From JAFECT01 sp964432415 (GTDB lineage: Bacteria; Pseudomonadota; Alphaproteobacteria; Caulobacterales; Caulobacteraceae): a stretch of DNA of 64,000 bases. Under the pieces are notes generated by a model. That model was not told the origin of the DNA and ran no database searches. It worked only from the letters and a program-made list of their open reading frames with translations. The DNA is taken from the NCBI GenBank assembly GCA_964432415.1, contig CAYSNW010000014.1, positions 1 to 64,000 of the forward strand, in the 5' to 3' direction. A program made the position numbers and the translations under genes. This document shows positions 49,542 through 58,882 of this stretch, one piece after another (position 1 is the stretch's first letter; every line of letters starts with the position of its first letter).

Positions 49542-51806
49542 GTGCGGGCTGTCGCCCTGGCCCTGTTCGCCAGTTCCCTCGTCGCCCCTTTGCTTCCTTC
49601 CCCCCTCGAGGGGGAAGGCGGGCCCGCCAGGGCTCGGATGGGGGGCGGCGCGACCGAAGCCGCTTCAGCGCCAATCTTCAGGACTCTGCGCGGCCCCCCT
49701 TCCGAGGGCTACGCCCCCACCTTCCCTCTCGAGGGGGGAAGGAAACGCGGTTCAACCAAGCACGCGCCATCCTTGAGCGAGCCAAAGCTCATCCACTTCC
49801 AGGTCGACATCTCCGCCGGCCATCCCGCCAACGTCATCGTCCCCGACCACGCGCTGGGCGCCGGGATCGACGGCATGGGCAAGGGGGAGGTCAAGGCGCT
49901 GTTCACCCCCTGGAACGTGCGCCACATGCGCCAGACGGGCTTCAAGCGCATCACCTACCGCCTGAGGACCGAACTCGGCGGCGAGGCCTGGCACTGGTCC
50001 GAGGAGGGCGCGTGGTCGGACCCCGCACGTAAACAGGGCTACTGGGTCGGCGATCCCGGCGCCAAGAGCCGCCCCGACGTCACCTGGGGCTACCGCCTGC
50101 CCCGGCGCGGCGACACCATCGACCAGGCCAACAATCACGGCTACTCGCGCCTGGACGACGGCGATCCGGCCAGCTTCTGGAAATCCAATCCGTGGCTCGA
50201 CCCCCACTTCAGCCACGAGCCCGACACCCAGTGGGTGGTGGTCCAGCTCGACGACCCCGGCGCCATCGACGCCATGCACATCCGCTGGGCCCAGCCCTTC
50301 GCCACCCACGTCCAGGTTCAGTACTGGCAGGGCGAGGATGAGTACGACGACCACGGTCGCTGGATCACCTTCCCCAAGGGCGAGATCTCCCAGGACCGCC
50401 CCGGCGACGGCGTCGTGCGTCTGGCCGACACCCCGATCCGGACCAGCTTCCTGCGCCTGCTCCTGACCGGCTCCTCCCACACCGCCCCCGAGGGCTCGAG
50501 CGACATCCGCGACACCCTGGGCTTTGCGGTGCGCGAACTGCAGGCGGGGACGCTGGATGCGAAGGGCGCGCTGCACGACCTGCTGCGCCACGGCCGCAGC
50601 GCCGCGAGCCAGAGCACGATCTGGGTCTCTTCCACCGACCCGTGGCACCGCGCCATCGACCGCGATCCCGAGCTGGAGCAGCCGGGGCTGGACCTGGTCC
50701 AGTCCAGTGGCCTGGCCGCGGGGGCGCCCATGATGGTTCCCGTCGGCCTGCTCTACGACAACCCCGACAACGCGGTCGCCGAGATCGAATATCTGAGGCG
50801 GCGCGGCTACGCCTTCGACCAGGTCGAACTCGGCGAGGAGCCCGACGGCCAGTACGCCTGGCCGGAGCACTATGGCGGGCTCTATCTCCAGCTCGCCAGG
50901 CGTCTGCACGCCCTCGATCCGAACCTCAGGCTCGGCGGCCCCAGCCTTCAGTCCGGTTTTTCCGATCCCTGGCTGGCCTCGCCCGACCGCCGCACCTGGA
51001 CCCTGCGCCTGACCGACTGGCTGGCGGGTCGCGGAGGCCTGAAGGACCTGCAGTTCTTCACCTTCGAACACTACCCGTTCGATGACCTCTGCGGCGGCAT
51101 CGAGGGCAAGCTCCGGCGCGAGAACCGGCTGATGGCCGACGTCCTGGCCGAGCTTCACGCCGGCGGCGTATCCGCCTCGACGCCTGTGATGATCAGCGAA
51201 TACGGCATCTCCGCCTATTCGGGCCGCGCCTCGGCCGAGATGCCGGGCGCCCTGATCAATGCGGACATGGTGGGCGATGTGCTGACCCGCGGCGGGCAGG
51301 GGGCCTATCTGTTCGGCTATCCGCCCAACGCCCCGATCAACCAGCGCCGCGCCTGCGCCGGCTGGGGCAATATGATGACCTTCCAGGCCGACGAGAACGG
51401 TCAGGCGCGCTGGACCATGCCGGACCTGTGGGGCGCGGCCATGCTGACCGGTGACTGGCTGGGGGAGGGGGCGAAGCCCCACGAGATCTGGCCGGTCCGC
51501 TCGGACCAGCCGATCTCAAAGGACATGGGCCCGGTGGTGAGCGCCTATGGGGTGAAGCGCCCGGACGGGACATGGGGGATGTTGCTGATCAATCGGGACG
51601 CCAGGGCCGAACGGCGCGTCGAACTCGAGTTTCCCATCAAGGGGCCCCGTTCGGTGGCGCAGTACGGTCCGGCTCAGTTCGAGTGGCATGAAGACCGGCA
51701 GCGGAGCCGGCCATTGCGGTCTGACCAGCCCGTACGCTTCACCGCGCCCGCCGGCCGACCGCTGGTCCTGCCGCCCTATTCATTGACGGTCGTGACGGTC
51801 GGCTGA
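49542..51806 (+). CDS. Exported glycoside-hydrolase-like protein (GH39-type) with discoidin-like domain
   Basis: 754 residues from GTG 49542. Signal peptide RAVALALFASSLVAPL. Residues about 18-67 are encoded by an in-frame REP pair and look like non-native filler. The mature region starts near PKLIHFQVDISAGHP. A discoidin-like sheet (about 205-320; QWVVVQLDDPGAIDAMHIRW) is inserted ahead of a (beta/alpha)8-like domain with candidate catalytic Glu residues in VELGEEPDGQYAWPEHY and VMISEYGISAYSG. The C-terminus is a beta domain (DGTWGMLLINRDARAERRVEL). Likely acts on a polysaccharide outside the cytoplasm; the family placement is tentative. Confidence 0.68.
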   Translation: MRAVALALFASSLVAPLLPSPLEGEGGPARARMGGGATEAASAPIFRTLRGPPSEGYAPTFPLEGGRKRGSTKHAPSLSEPKLIHFQVDISAGHPANVIVPDHALGAGIDGMGKGEVKALFTPWNVRHMRQTGFKRITYRLRTELGGEAWHWSEEGAWSDPARKQGYWVGDPGAKSRPDVTWGYRLPRRGDTIDQANNHGYSRLDDGDPASFWKSNPWLDPHFSHEPDTQWVVVQLDDPGAIDAMHIRWAQPFATHVQVQYWQGEDEYDDHGRWITFPKGEISQDRPGDGVVRLADTPIRTSFLRLLLTGSSHTAPEGSSDIRDTLGFAVRELQAGTLDAKGALHDLLRHGRSAASQSTIWVSSTDPWHRAIDRDPELEQPGLDLVQSSGLAAGAPMMVPVGLLYDNPDNAVAEIEYLRRRGYAFDQVELGEEPDGQYAWPEHYGGLYLQLARRLHALDPNLRLGGPSLQSGFSDPWLASPDRRTWTLRLTDWLAGRGGLKDLQFFTFEHYPFDDLCGGIEGKLRRENRLMADVLAELHAGGVSASTPVMISEYGISAYSGRASAEMPGALINADMVGDVLTRGGQGAYLFGYPPNAPINQRRACAGWGNMMTFQADENGQARWTMPDLWGAAMLTGDWLGEGAKPHEIWPVRSDQPISKDMGPVVSAYGVKRPDGTWGMLLINRDARAERRVELEFPIKGPRSVAQYGPAQFEWHEDRQRSRPLRSDQPVRFTAPAGRPLVLPPYSLTVVTVG
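49596..49742. repeat. REP-type inverted pair (copy B), inside a coding sequence
   Basis: Same two arms as copy A at 44079-44266, each containing the CTTCCCCCCTCGAGGGGGAAG-like core and GGATGGGGGGC or its variant. The length, 147 bases, is a multiple of three, and no stop occurs in the gene frame; it encodes PSPLEGEGGPARARMGGG and PPSEGYAPTFPLEGG. Confidence 0.8.
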
Positions 51807-51808
51807 CC

Positions 51809-52111
51809 TCAGCCCCAGACGGGGCGGCTCTGGTCGCCGCCGCGGCGGCGCATGGCGACGGTCAGGCCCAGCAGCCCGAGCGAGGCGACGGCATAGGCCA
51901 GCGCGATCAGGAAGAAGGTCACCCACACTTCGCGCGCGGCGGCGCCGACGGCGGCGGAGGCGGGGTCGGGGAACTCGAGAAGGGCGCTGAAACGGTCCTG
52001 CAGCGCCCCGCGCAGCGCGAACCACTGGTTCAGCAGCGCGATGCATGCGCCGAACCAGAAGAGCAGCGAGGCCGCCACATAGATGCGGCGAATTCGGACA
52101 GTCCAGCGCAA
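51809..52111 (-). CDS. Small membrane protein, two helices (100 aa)
   Basis: Two membrane segments: RIYVAASLLFWFGACIALLN (about 9-28) and WVTFFLIALAYAVASLGLLGL (about 63-83), with a soluble loop between them and a basic C-terminus (AMRRRGGDQSRPVWG). No family recognised. Convergent with the glycoside-hydrolase gene (2 bases apart). The 151 bases to its right hold no gene. Confidence 0.65.
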   Translation of the reverse strand: MRWTVRIRRIYVAASLLFWFGACIALLNQWFALRGALQDRFSALLEFPDPASAAVGAAAREVWVTFFLIALAYAVASLGLLGLTVAMRRRGGDQSRPVWG

Positions 52112-52262
52112 CGGAAGGCCCCCCTATTGGCCAGAACTCCTTGGACGCTACGCCACTGGAGCCCTGACTCGGCGGGCTGACTGACTATTCAAGACGACGA
52201 AGGCGCGCCTGTCTCATACCTGCCGAGACTTGTCCACAGGCGCGCGCGGTCTGTCCCCGCTT

Positions 52263-54161
52263 TTACAGGTACTTGTCGAACCAGCCGACGATGCGCTCGG
52301 CCAGGTCGTTGATGTGTTCCGGCTGACGCAGCCGATGGCCCTCGCCCTCGTAGATCACCAGCGACGTCGGCGTCCCGTTGTCCTTCAGCCCGTGCCAGAA
52401 CTCCTGGCTCTGGGGCGCCGGGCACTCCACGTCGCGTTCGCCGACGTAGATAAAGGTCGGGGTCTTGGCGTCGCGGATCGAACGGATGGGCGACAGGCGG
52501 TCGTAGACCGACGGATCGTCGTAGGCCGAGGCCCCGAAGAAGGGGATCATCCACTGGTCGATGCCGTTTTCGCCATAGTAGCTGACCCAGTTGGCGATCC
52601 CGGCGCCGGAGACCGCCGCGTGGAACCGCTGGGAGTGGGTCACCGTCCACATGGTCATGTAGCCGCCGTAGGAGTGGCCGAAGACCCCGAGACGCTTGTC
52701 GTCGATGGGCGCTGACTTCTCCACCGCGTCCACGCCCGCCAGGATGTCCTTCAGGTCGCCGCCGCCGAAGTCCTTGATATTGGCGCGGGTGAAGGCCTCG
52801 CCCTGGCCGTAGCTGCCGCGCGGGTTGGGCATGAACACCCAGTAGCCGTGTTCCAGCAGGTCGCGGGTGGTGCCGTGGCTGACGAAGTTGGGCATGGCGG
52901 CCGAGCTCGGCCCGCCATGAATCTGTACGATCATCGCATAGGTCTTGCCGGCCTCGACCTTGGTCGGCGCCAGCAGCCAGCCCTGCACGTCGTAGCCGTC
53001 GCTCTTCCAGGCCACGCTGGTCGCATGGGTGAAGGCGGGAAGGGCGTCATTGTCGTGGGTGATCGCCTTCGGCGCCTTGGGCGCGCCGGCCATCAGCCGC
53101 GGTCCATGTTCGAAGTCCTGGGCGCTGAAGGCTGCGGTCTTCGCGTCGGCGCTGAGCGCGATGCGGGCGTCGAAACCCCCGACGCTGGCCGGAGCCGACC
53201 AGAGCAGCTGGGGCGCCGCCTTGCCGGCCGGATCGATGCTCATCAGGGCCGTCGAGGCCTGCTTGATCGCGGTGGCGTAAAGCGTCTTGCCGCGCCAGTT
53301 CAGCGCCGTGAACGATGCTGCGTAGCCCGGGGTCAGATTGGCCGGTTCGCCGCCCGCGAGGGGCACGGCGTAGACGTCGCCGCCGACCGACATGAAGTCG
53401 CTCATCAGCCCGCCGATGAAGACCACCGACTTGCCGTCCGGCGAGACGCGTGGGGAATTGATCTGGACCTTGGGGGAGGCCACGACCCGGAGCTCGCCCG
53501 TGGCCGCGTCGACCGCCACCAGCTTGGCCACCCACCAGTTGTTGTCGCCGTTGCCCTTGGCGGCGGTGGCGATGAAGCCCTTGCCGTCCGGGGTCCAGTC
53601 GTACTCGTAGATGAAGGTGTCGGCCGGGGAGACCAGCTTCAGCTCGCCGCCCGAAGCCGGGACCAGGGCGATGCGCTGCTCGTCGTTGGTCTCACCGATC
53701 TCGCCCACCTGCGGGATGCCGGCCTCGACCGCGCCGGTCATCTTGCGGGCGCCGACGGTCGCCAGGCTGGCCAGCGACTTGCCGTCCGGCGACCAGCGCG
53801 GGGCGCCCATCAGTCCGTCGACCGAAGCGACGGTGCGGACCTTTCCGTCCTCTGACACTTGGAGCGCCGCATGGTGGTGGGCCCGGTCGTCGGCGATGAA
53901 GGCCAGGGACTTGCCGTCCGGCGAGAAGGCCGGGCGGTCGTAGGTGCAGCCGGGGCAGGGATCGATCTCGGCCAGGATGGCGCCGTCCTTGGTCGCGCGC
54001 ACCACGATGTGGCCGTGGGGCTTCTTGATCTCCTCGCCGGTCTCGATGGTCTCGATAGAGGCGACCCGGTCGCCCTTGGGCGAAAGCGCCACGTCATCAT
54101 ACTGGCGCACCAGCGGCGGCGGCGAGGCGACCACAGCCGCCGCCATCAGAAGCGAGATCAT
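52263..54161 (-). CDS. Exported S9-family serine peptidase (DPP/AAP-like)
   Basis: 632 residues from ATG 54161 (GGGGAA upstream). Signal peptide MISLLMAAAVVASPP. A beta-propeller made of WD-like TolB repeats (FSPDGKSLAFIADD, WSPDGKSLASLA, VSPDGKSVVFIGG) precedes an alpha/beta hydrolase. Catalytic Ser is in GVFGHSYGGYMTMW, Asp in YVGERDVECP and His in EGEGHRLRQPEH. A CPGC motif near residue 75 is unusual. Cleaves oligopeptides in the periplasm. Monocistronic; the divergent HTH gene begins 146 bases away. Confidence 0.92.
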   Translation of the reverse strand: MISLLMAAAVVASPPPLVRQYDDVALSPKGDRVASIETIETGEEIKKPHGHIVVRATKDGAILAEIDPCPGCTYDRPAFSPDGKSLAFIADDRAHHHAALQVSEDGKVRTVASVDGLMGAPRWSPDGKSLASLATVGARKMTGAVEAGIPQVGEIGETNDEQRIALVPASGGELKLVSPADTFIYEYDWTPDGKGFIATAAKGNGDNNWWVAKLVAVDAATGELRVVASPKVQINSPRVSPDGKSVVFIGGLMSDFMSVGGDVYAVPLAGGEPANLTPGYAASFTALNWRGKTLYATAIKQASTALMSIDPAGKAAPQLLWSAPASVGGFDARIALSADAKTAAFSAQDFEHGPRLMAGAPKAPKAITHDNDALPAFTHATSVAWKSDGYDVQGWLLAPTKVEAGKTYAMIVQIHGGPSSAAMPNFVSHGTTRDLLEHGYWVFMPNPRGSYGQGEAFTRANIKDFGGGDLKDILAGVDAVEKSAPIDDKRLGVFGHSYGGYMTMWTVTHSQRFHAAVSGAGIANWVSYYGENGIDQWMIPFFGASAYDDPSVYDRLSPIRSIRDAKTPTFIYVGERDVECPAPQSQEFWHGLKDNGTPTSLVIYEGEGHRLRQPEHINDLAERIVGWFDKYL

Positions 54162-54307
54162 CGAAGCGTTCCCCAAGCAGTCAGGGGCGCAGGGTTACGC
54201 CGGAGCGAAAGAACCGCCAAGAGGCGCCGGGAAGGTTCCTATGCTGCGTGCGATGCGGTAGGAAATGCTGCATTGCAATATCGCTTCGTGTTCGGAGGCG
54301 CTCCATC

Positions 54308-54541
54308 ATGATTCACACCGGTCCCCACCTGCAGCAGGCGCGCGAAGCGCTCGGCTGGACCCATGCGGAACTGGCCCGGGCGCTGCGCCTGTCCGGCGGC
54401 CCCAAGCAGGGCGAAAAACGCGTGCGCGAGATGGAGGTCGGCATCCGCCAGATCACCGGCCCGGTCACCGTGGCCATGGAGGCCTTCCTGCGCGGCTTCA
54501 CGCCCCACGACTTCAAGCGCGACGAGCCCTCCGTGGGCTGA
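54308..54541 (+). CDS. Small XRE-like helix-turn-helix protein (77 aa)
   Basis: GGAGG lies 9 bases before ATG 54308. The product has a Cro/C1-type helix-turn-helix: LQQAREALGWTHAELARALRLSGGPKQGEKRVREMEVG, then a C-terminal helix TVAMEAFLRGF. The small size suggests a DNA-binding regulator without a sensor domain. Upstream, TTCCTA-N17-TAGGAA (54236-54264) forms a weak dyad that could be its operator. No target known. Confidence 0.75.
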   Translation: MIHTGPHLQQAREALGWTHAELARALRLSGGPKQGEKRVREMEVGIRQITGPVTVAMEAFLRGFTPHDFKRDEPSVG

Positions 54542-54631
54542 GGCCGGCCCCTCGCTCCAGTCTTGCCGAAAATTCACTAGGTCCCGGCGACCGCTCAAAT
54601 AGGCTGCCGCTTCTGAAAAACGGAGGCGGCG

Positions 54632-55723
54632 ATGACGATCCGGATCTGTGTGGCGCTGCTGGCGCTCGTGATGCTGGCCGCGGCCCCGGCCAAGGCGGCC
54701 GAACCCTTCAAACCGGGCCCGGCCAGCGACGGCTTCTTCTACGAGACCCGTTCCGTGACCGACCGCATCCACGTGATCGTCCGTCCCGATCCGGTGCGCA
54801 TCCCGGCCGAAGGCAATGTCGAGGTGATCGAGCAGTCCGACGGCCTGGTGGTGATCGACGCCGGAGGCACGCCGCTGGGCGGGCGGCGGATCATCGAAAA
54901 GATCCGCGCCATCAGCCCCAAGCCCGTGAAGGTGCTGATCTACACCCACTGGCACGGCGACCATCACCTCGGCGCGTCCGCCTTCCGCGCGGCCTGGCCC
55001 AAGGTACGCATCATCTCCACCGCTGCGACCAGGGCGGCGATGACCGGGGAGCCGATGAAGTATCTGGCGTCCTTCAAGGACCAACCCGCGGCGATCGCCC
55101 GCGCCTCCGCCCGTTTCCAGAACGACCCTGCCATGGACGCCGAGGCGAAGGCGCGCTGGGCGCAGGCGGCGCTGGACGCGCCGCTCACGGCCAGGGCCTA
55201 TGAGGAGGCGGTCGTTGTGCCGGCGGACGAGACTTTCACCGACCGGCTCGAGCTGCCCGACGCCCGCGCGCCGCTTCAAGTCCTGTTCCTGGGCCGGGCC
55301 AATACCGACGGCGACGCCGTGGTCTGGGCGCCGAAGCAGAGGGTGCTGATCACCGGCGACATCGTCGTGGCGCCCTATCCCTACGGCACCGACAGCTATC
55401 CGGCCGAGTGGATCGCGGTCCTGAAGAAGCTCAAAGCCTACGACATCAAGTATCTGCTGCCGGGTCACGGCGGGGCCCAGACGGACCGGGCCTATCTGGA
55501 CCTGCTCATCGCCACCCTCGAGGATCTTCGCGCCGAGGTCGGGCCCCTGGCCAAGGCCGGTGTTCCGCTGGCCGAGGTGCAGAAGCAGGTCACGCTGGAG
55601 AAAGAGGCCCGCCAGTTCGGACCCGACAGCGCCTGGATCCGCCAGTTCTTCAACCTGTTCTTCGTCCGCTCGATGGTGACCAACGCCTACAAGGAAGCGC
55701 TCGGCCAGCCGATCACCCAGTAA
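54632..55723 (+). CDS. Exported metallo-beta-lactamase-fold hydrolase
   Basis: 363 residues with a signal peptide (VALLALVMLAAAPAKAA). The MBL zinc motif is complete at H106-x-H108-x-D110-H111 (YTHWHGDHHLG), with further ligands in FLGRANTDGDAVVW and LLPGHGG, and GLVVIDAGGTPLGG is the family opening strand. These folds act as hydrolases on esters, lactones or beta-lactams; it lacks features that would make it a confident class B beta-lactamase. Its 3-prime end overlaps the convergent dehydratase gene by 11 bases. Confidence 0.88.
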   Translation: MTIRICVALLALVMLAAAPAKAAEPFKPGPASDGFFYETRSVTDRIHVIVRPDPVRIPAEGNVEVIEQSDGLVVIDAGGTPLGGRRIIEKIRAISPKPVKVLIYTHWHGDHHLGASAFRAAWPKVRIISTAATRAAMTGEPMKYLASFKDQPAAIARASARFQNDPAMDAEAKARWAQAALDAPLTARAYEEAVVVPADETFTDRLELPDARAPLQVLFLGRANTDGDAVVWAPKQRVLITGDIVVAPYPYGTDSYPAEWIAVLKKLKAYDIKYLLPGHGGAQTDRAYLDLLIATLEDLRAEVGPLAKAGVPLAEVQKQVTLEKEARQFGPDSAWIRQFFNLFFVRSMVTNAYKEALGQPITQ

Positions 55724-56654
55724 GGACGCCGGCCAGGACCGCGGGATCGATATTGCCGCCGGAGACGATGGCCACGCTGGCCTGGTTCTCGCGCCTGGAC
55801 GCCGCCGCCAGGGCCGCGGCGCCGGCGCCTTCGGCGATGATGTGATGCTCGCGCGCCAGGGTGCGCAGGGCCGCCTCGATCTCGGCCACCGGCACGACCG
55901 CCACTTCATCGACCAGCCACCGCAGCAGGGGCCACATCTCGTCGAGCACCCGGGTCGAGCCCATGCCGTCGATGAAGCTGGGCTCACGGGTCACCGTCAC
56001 CGGTTCGCCGGCCTGGAACGCCGCGTCCAGCGGCCGGGCGGCCTCGCTCTCCACCGCCACGATCCGGCACTGCGGGCGCACAGCCTTGACCGCCTGTGCG
56101 ATGCCGCAGGCCAGGCCGCCGCCCCCGATCGGGATGAACACCGTCTCGACGGCTGGCAGGTCCTCCAGCAGCTCCGCCCCGATGGTGGCGGCGCCGGCCA
56201 TCACCTCCCGGTCCGCCACCGGATGGAAGAAGGCGCCGCCTTCGCCGGTTTCGCGGGTCATCATGATCGTCCACCAGTCGGCGAAGCTGTGGCGGCGGAC
56301 CTTGGCGCCGAGAGTCCGCAGGGCCCCGACCTTCACCTCCGCGGCGTTGTCCGGGACGTGCACCACGCAGGGCACGCCCAGCCGGGCGGCGGAAGCGGCG
56401 ATCGATTGGCCGAAATTGCCGGCGCTGGCCGTGACGATGCGCGAGAGGTCCTCGCCGCGCTCACGGCGGGCCTCGACGGCGTTGGTGGCGCCGCGGATCT
56501 TGTAGGAGCCGAAGGGCTGCAGCCCCTCGGGCTTGAGCCATACCCCAACCTGGCGGGCCGCCAGCAGCGGCGTGCGCAGGGCCACGCCGCCGATACGGCG
56601 CCGTGCGTCGGCGATCTCGGTGGAGGTGAGGGGCGCGTCCAGGGGCTGGGCCAT
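55713..56654 (-). CDS. Threonine/serine dehydratase-like PLP enzyme
   Basis: 313 residues from ATG 56654; the upstream frame is open but non-coding in look. Fold-type II PLP motifs: GSYKIRGATNAVEA holds the PLP lysine, TASAGNFGQSIAASAARLG the substrate loop, and VFIPIGGGGLACGIAQAV the phosphate-binding glycine loop; SGGN near the end is the pyridine-nitrogen site. It deaminates threonine or serine to a 2-oxo acid, or racemises serine. There is no C-terminal ACT regulatory domain, so it is probably catabolic rather than biosynthetic IlvA. Confidence 0.9.
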   Translation of the reverse strand: MAQPLDAPLTSTEIADARRRIGGVALRTPLLAARQVGVWLKPEGLQPFGSYKIRGATNAVEARRERGEDLSRIVTASAGNFGQSIAASAARLGVPCVVHVPDNAAEVKVGALRTLGAKVRRHSFADWWTIMMTRETGEGGAFFHPVADREVMAGAATIGAELLEDLPAVETVFIPIGGGGLACGIAQAVKAVRPQCRIVAVESEAARPLDAAFQAGEPVTVTREPSFIDGMGSTRVLDEMWPLLRWLVDEVAVVPVAEIEAALRTLAREHHIIAEGAGAAALAAASRRENQASVAIVSGGNIDPAVLAGVLTG

Positions 56655-56671
56655 GACCCAGCGTAACCGGT

Positions 56672-57172
56672 TCAGTTCACGTGGTGGAAGTGCGCTGTGG
56701 CCGAGGCGACGGTCACGCCCATGAAGTTGATGGTGGACGAGTTCGACGCCTGGTGCGGTCCGGTCTGCACATAGAGGATCGAGACCGAGCACAGGCGCCG
56801 GCCGAGCGGCGTTCCCGCCCGGGTCTTGTAGCGCCACAGGAATCCGTTGCGGGTGGTCTCGCCGATCGCGTCGGTGCCGCTGCGCAGATCGCGCGCCTTC
56901 ACCTTGCCGCGGGCGCTGGACACGATCTTCCACTCGAACTCGACCACGGCCCCGGAATCGAAGGTCAGGGTCTGTTCCAGAACCAGCGATCCGTCGGCGT
57001 CGCGCCGGCCTTTGCCGTGGGATTCGTAGCGGCCCTGGACCATGCCGAAGGCGTCGCAGTGCACGCCGGTGCCCTTCCAGGGGGACACGAAGAAGGTGTC
57101 GGGAAGGAATTCGCCGTCCGCCTCGAGGGCCGGACGCGCGGGCGCATTCGTATCTGCGAGGGTGTCGAACAT
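56672..57172 (-). CDS. DUF3833-like protein
   Basis: 166 residues, no signal peptide or lipobox. A lipocalin-like beta sheet: FFVSPWKGTGVHCDAFGMVQGRYESHG, LVLEQTLTFDSGAVVEFEWKIV, KVKARDLRSGTDAIGETTRNGFLWRYK, and INFMGVTVASATAHFHHV at the end. This order resembles DUF3833, normally a lipoprotein in ECF-ChrR lipid clusters, but similarity is partial. No ribosome site is seen at ATG 57172; a TATAAT-like CATAAT about 10 bases upstream could indicate a leaderless mRNA. Confidence 0.6.
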   Translation of the reverse strand: MFDTLADTNAPARPALEADGEFLPDTFFVSPWKGTGVHCDAFGMVQGRYESHGKGRRDADGSLVLEQTLTFDSGAVVEFEWKIVSSARGKVKARDLRSGTDAIGETTRNGFLWRYKTRAGTPLGRRLCSVSILYVQTGPHQASNSSTINFMGVTVASATAHFHHVN

Positions 57173-57381
57173 TCAGACATTATGCCGCATCGGGCTGAAC
57201 GTGCGGTTAAGCCCACGAATTGGCAGGAGAACGCACTTTTTGACGACGCTGCTTTGCGAAAAACTGACGCGCGCCTCTGGGCTATTGCAGGTAAATCCCT
57301 ACCTGAGCGGAGGCCGATCAACCGGCGCGCCGCCACCCTTTTCTCAACTTTGCGCCCTGTGCGGGCCGGCTTACGGATAAG

Positions 57382-58191
57382 ATGACCGACGTAGCGATCA
57401 AGACGGAGGCTCCCACGAGCGCCTTTCACGTCGAGCGGGTGTTGTGGGTGAGGCACTGGACCGACCAGTACTTCTCCTTCGCCATGACCCGCCCCGCCTC
57501 CTTCCGCTTCCGTTCGGGCGAGTTCGTGATGATCGGGCTGCCGGGCGAGACCAAGCCGATCCTGCGAGCCTACTCCATCGCCAGTCCAGGCTTCGCCGAC
57601 GAGCTGGAGTTCCTGTCGATCAAGGTCCAGGACGGGCCCCTGACCTCGCGGCTGCAGAAGATCCAGGTCGGCGACGAGATCCTGATGGGCAAGAAGCCCA
57701 CCGGCACCCTGGTGCTCGACGCGCTCACCGGTGGGCGCAACCTGTTCCTGATCTCGACCGGCACCGGCCTGGCGCCGTTCCTCAGCCTGATCCGCGATCC
57801 GGACACCTGGGCCCGCTTCGAACGGGTGATCGTCTGCCACACGGTGCGCGAGGTCCGCGACCTCTGCTACGCCGGCCTGCTGTCGGGCGGCCTCTACGAC
57901 GACCCGCTGGTGGGCGACGACGCCCGCGGCCGCTTCGTCTACTACCCGACCGTCACCCGCGAGCCGTTCGAGCGCACGGGCCGCATCACCGACCGCATCC
58001 GCTCCGGCGACCTGTTCCGCGACCTCGGCCTGGACCGCGACCGCTTCGATCCGGCCCAGGACCGGGCCATGCTTTGCGGCTCCATGGCCATGATCAAGGA
58101 GACCGCCGCGATCCTGGCCGAGCAGGGGATGAAGGAAGGCTCGAACAGCGAACCCGCGGATTTTGTGATCGAACGCGCCTTCGTCGGCTGA
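57382..58191 (+). CDS. fpr: Ferredoxin--NADP+ reductase
   Basis: 269 residues of the bacterial subclass I FNR type. The FAD domain has LRAYSIASPGFADELEF (RxYS) and GPLTSRLQKIQVGDEILMGKKPTGTLV; the NADP domain has LFLISTGTGLAPFLSLIRD (GTGxxP), VIVCHTVREVRDLCY, and MLCGSMAMIKE. The C-terminal ERAFVG is the usual end in alphaproteobacterial Fpr. It transfers electrons between NADPH and ferredoxin or flavodoxin, often under oxidative stress. Divergent from the DUF3833-like gene across about 210 bases that hold the promoters. Confidence 0.94.
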   Translation: MTDVAIKTEAPTSAFHVERVLWVRHWTDQYFSFAMTRPASFRFRSGEFVMIGLPGETKPILRAYSIASPGFADELEFLSIKVQDGPLTSRLQKIQVGDEILMGKKPTGTLVLDALTGGRNLFLISTGTGLAPFLSLIRDPDTWARFERVIVCHTVREVRDLCYAGLLSGGLYDDPLVGDDARGRFVYYPTVTREPFERTGRITDRIRSGDLFRDLGLDRDRFDPAQDRAMLCGSMAMIKETAAILAEQGMKEGSNSEPADFVIERAFVG

Positions 58192-58246
58192 CAAGGGCCT
58201 TGTGAGCGGCGCCCGCGTCCTGTTCCATGCAGGTCGGGGGGCGCGC

Positions 58247-58882
58247 ATGCAGCTGACGGTCAAGGGGTTCGCCAGCGTGGGGGCGCTGATGCTGGTGCTG
58301 GCCGCAGGCGCTGCGCTGGCCGACACCCCCGTCGCTCCGACCCGGATCCAGGGCGACCTCGCGATTTCCTGCGGCGCATCGGGTAACGGCACCAAGTGGG
58401 GATCGCTGCGTATCAAGGGCGAGAGCTACCCGTTCGGAACGAAGGCACAGCCCTGGACCGTCTGGCCCGACATCGGCGTCTCGGCGCTGGGCGAGCACCT
58501 GCTGCTCCTCGACATCCATACCCCCAAGGACAGGACTCTCCAGGACTACGCGGACGAGCCCGCCTACACCCTGCGCATCGGCGATCACTACCGGCTGACC
58601 CCGCCCATCGCCCCGCACGACTATGTGCGCGCCCATCGCTCCGACGCCCGTGACGCGGCGCGCGACAAGGCCGAGGCCGAGGGCAAGACCTTCTGCTACC
58701 TCGGTGAGTGCTTCATTTCCGATGCCGAGAAGGCTTTCTTCTTCAAGGCCTTCAACGAGACGGCCGCGGCGGGCGGCGACTTGGTCGTCCAGGGGCCGGG
58801 CCCGAGCGGTCCGATCGAGGTGGTCTATTCGCTGAAGGGCCTCGACGGCATTCTCGGCCGGCTCGGCGCCTGCGTGAAATAG
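58247..58882 (+). CDS. Exported protein of unknown function (211 aa)
   Basis: ATG 58247 was chosen (a run of G upstream and a proper signal peptide start); GTG 58202 is in frame. Signal peptide VGALMLVLAAGAALADT. The mature domain has cysteines in AISCGAS, KTFCYLGECF and LGACVK, probably disulfide-bonded. It contains a helix-rich middle (RDAARDKAEAEGK) and the strand-rich end GDLVVQGPGPSGPIEVVYSLKGLD, a little like invasion-associated locus B proteins. No firm family assignment. Confidence 0.7.
   Translation: MQLTVKGFASVGALMLVLAAGAALADTPVAPTRIQGDLAISCGASGNGTKWGSLRIKGESYPFGTKAQPWTVWPDIGVSALGEHLLLLDIHTPKDRTLQDYADEPAYTLRIGDHYRLTPPIAPHDYVRAHRSDARDAARDKAEAEGKTFCYLGECFISDAEKAFFFKAFNETAAAGGDLVVQGPGPSGPIEVVYSLKGLDGILGRLGACVK

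Noticed and set aside
54632..55723. Class B metallo-beta-lactamase
   Set aside because: HxHxDH is shared by all MBL-fold hydrolases; the length and C-terminal extension do not specifically support a beta-lactamase.
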